Part shown: in pieces, positions 63,753 through 64,000 of the stretch | Position numbering within the stretch: position 1 is the first letter of the stretch | How the letters are laid out: each line of letters opens with the position of its first letter | Assembly (NCBI RefSeq): GCF_000518885.1 | Contig: NZ_JAEL01000008.1 | Location: 30,974-94,973, forward strand | Length of the DNA: 64,000 bases | Source of the DNA: Bacillus sp. J33 | GTDB taxonomy: Bacteria > Bacillota > Bacilli > Bacillales > Cytobacillaceae | Reading direction: 5' to 3' | Notes under the pieces: generated by a model | Told to the model about the DNA's origin: nothing | Database searches by the model: none | What the model saw: only the letters and a program-made list of their open reading frames with translations | Program-made: the position numbers and the translations under genes

Positions 63753-64000
63753 ACTTTTTGCTCGATAAGATTTTACACTTTTGCTCAATCAACCTACTAC
63801 TTTAGTAAAATAGATCGTGACGTTATTTTACTGGAGGTTAGGATTTTGGAGGAGAAGTTAGTGTTATATATAAAGATTCAGGAATTACATAAGAGAAAGT
63901 TTAAAGTAGCACAAATCGCTAAGGAGCTTAAGATCTCAAGACCGACTGTCTATAAGTATTTAGAAATGACATTCGATGAAGCAAGAGCCTATACTGAACA
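63748..64000 (+). mobile_element. IS21-family element, left end (runs off window)
   Basis: Starts at or near ttgacactttttgctc (63749). The two short direct repeats acactttttgctc (63751) and acacttttgctc (63775) are typical of the multiple transposase-binding repeats at IS21 ends. istA starts inside. The exact terminus could be a few bases off, and the right end lies outside the window. Confidence 0.8.
63847..64000 (+). CDS. istA: IS21-family transposase IstA, N-terminal part
   Basis: Start TTG at 63847 with GGAGG ten bases upstream; 51 codons to the window edge. The N-terminal helix-turn-helix reads FKVAQIAKELKISRPTVYKY, as in IS21 IstA proteins, followed by TFDEARAYTE. The DDE catalytic core and the ATPase partner gene istB would follow beyond the window. 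Confidence 0.85.

Noticed and set aside
1..64000. CRISPR array, prophage or classic defence island
   Set aside because: No spaced direct repeats, phage structural genes or defence genes were found; the repeats present are dispersed MITE-like copies.

Overview
The window looks like chromosomal DNA from a low-GC Bacillaceae bacterium (a Bacillus, Neobacillus or Mesobacillus type). The grounds are strong AGGAGG-type ribosome sites, frequent TTG and GTG starts, a Leloir galactose operon with a class II GalT, YesM/YesN-like two-component genes, Ktr potassium genes behind a c-di-AMP riboswitch, DUF3231 paralogues and a bacillithiol-transferase-like DinB protein. There is no rRNA, tRNA, CRISPR array or prophage.

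Layout. 0-7.5 kb holds housekeeping and accessory singles: a truncated AcoR-type activator, a PepSY membrane protein, a flavin monooxygenase, two DinB proteins, a MazG-like protein and a LOG-family hydrolase. 7.9-13.9 kb holds galK-galE-galT-galM, translationally coupled in part, followed by a convergent ROK repressor. An identical 20-bp AT-rich operator-like sequence lies upstream of both. 14.3-34.6 kb is one large minus-strand locus for uptake and breakdown of a uronic-acid polysaccharide, most likely a glycosaminoglycan. It encodes ABC permeases and a binding protein, a YesM/YesN two-component pair, a secreted PL8 lyase, a GH88 unsaturated glucuronyl hydrolase, a heparinase II/III-like lyase, a GH35 enzyme, and KduI, KduD, KdgK and KdgA to take the unsaturated uronate to pyruvate and glyceraldehyde-3-phosphate. 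An 18-bp motif recurs 77-92 bp ahead of three of its transcription units.

34.7-38.0 kb is a degraded region with a duplicated gene scrap, a DUF1801/YdeI-like protein ending in a CDGSH iron-sulfur motif, and an intact TnpB-only IS200/IS605-type element that split a small membrane-protein gene. 38-46 kb has an MFS exporter, a methyltransferase and potassium uptake genes: ktrB looks intact, while the ktrD-like gene has a frameshift and ktrA, behind a c-di-AMP riboswitch, has an in-frame stop. 46-51.3 kb has small metabolic genes and a DUF3231 array whose third copy is dead.

52.5-56.8 kb is an amide-use unit. A regulator fuses an AmiC/FmdD-like amide-binding domain directly to a PAS and a sigma-54 AAA+ activator. 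It faces a formamidase and FmdB-like protein preceded by a good -24/-12 promoter. The rest holds a secreted LamG/Ig/dockerin phosphodiesterase, a Rieske-helical fusion protein, a bacillithiol-transferase-like protein, an amino-acid racemase, a PTS remnant, and a YitT gene broken by an IS21-family element that runs off the right edge.

A family of MITE-like repeats (about 230-275 bp, with core-deleted 100-bp derivatives and terminal inverted repeats) recurs in at least six intergenic places and is the main non-coding structure.
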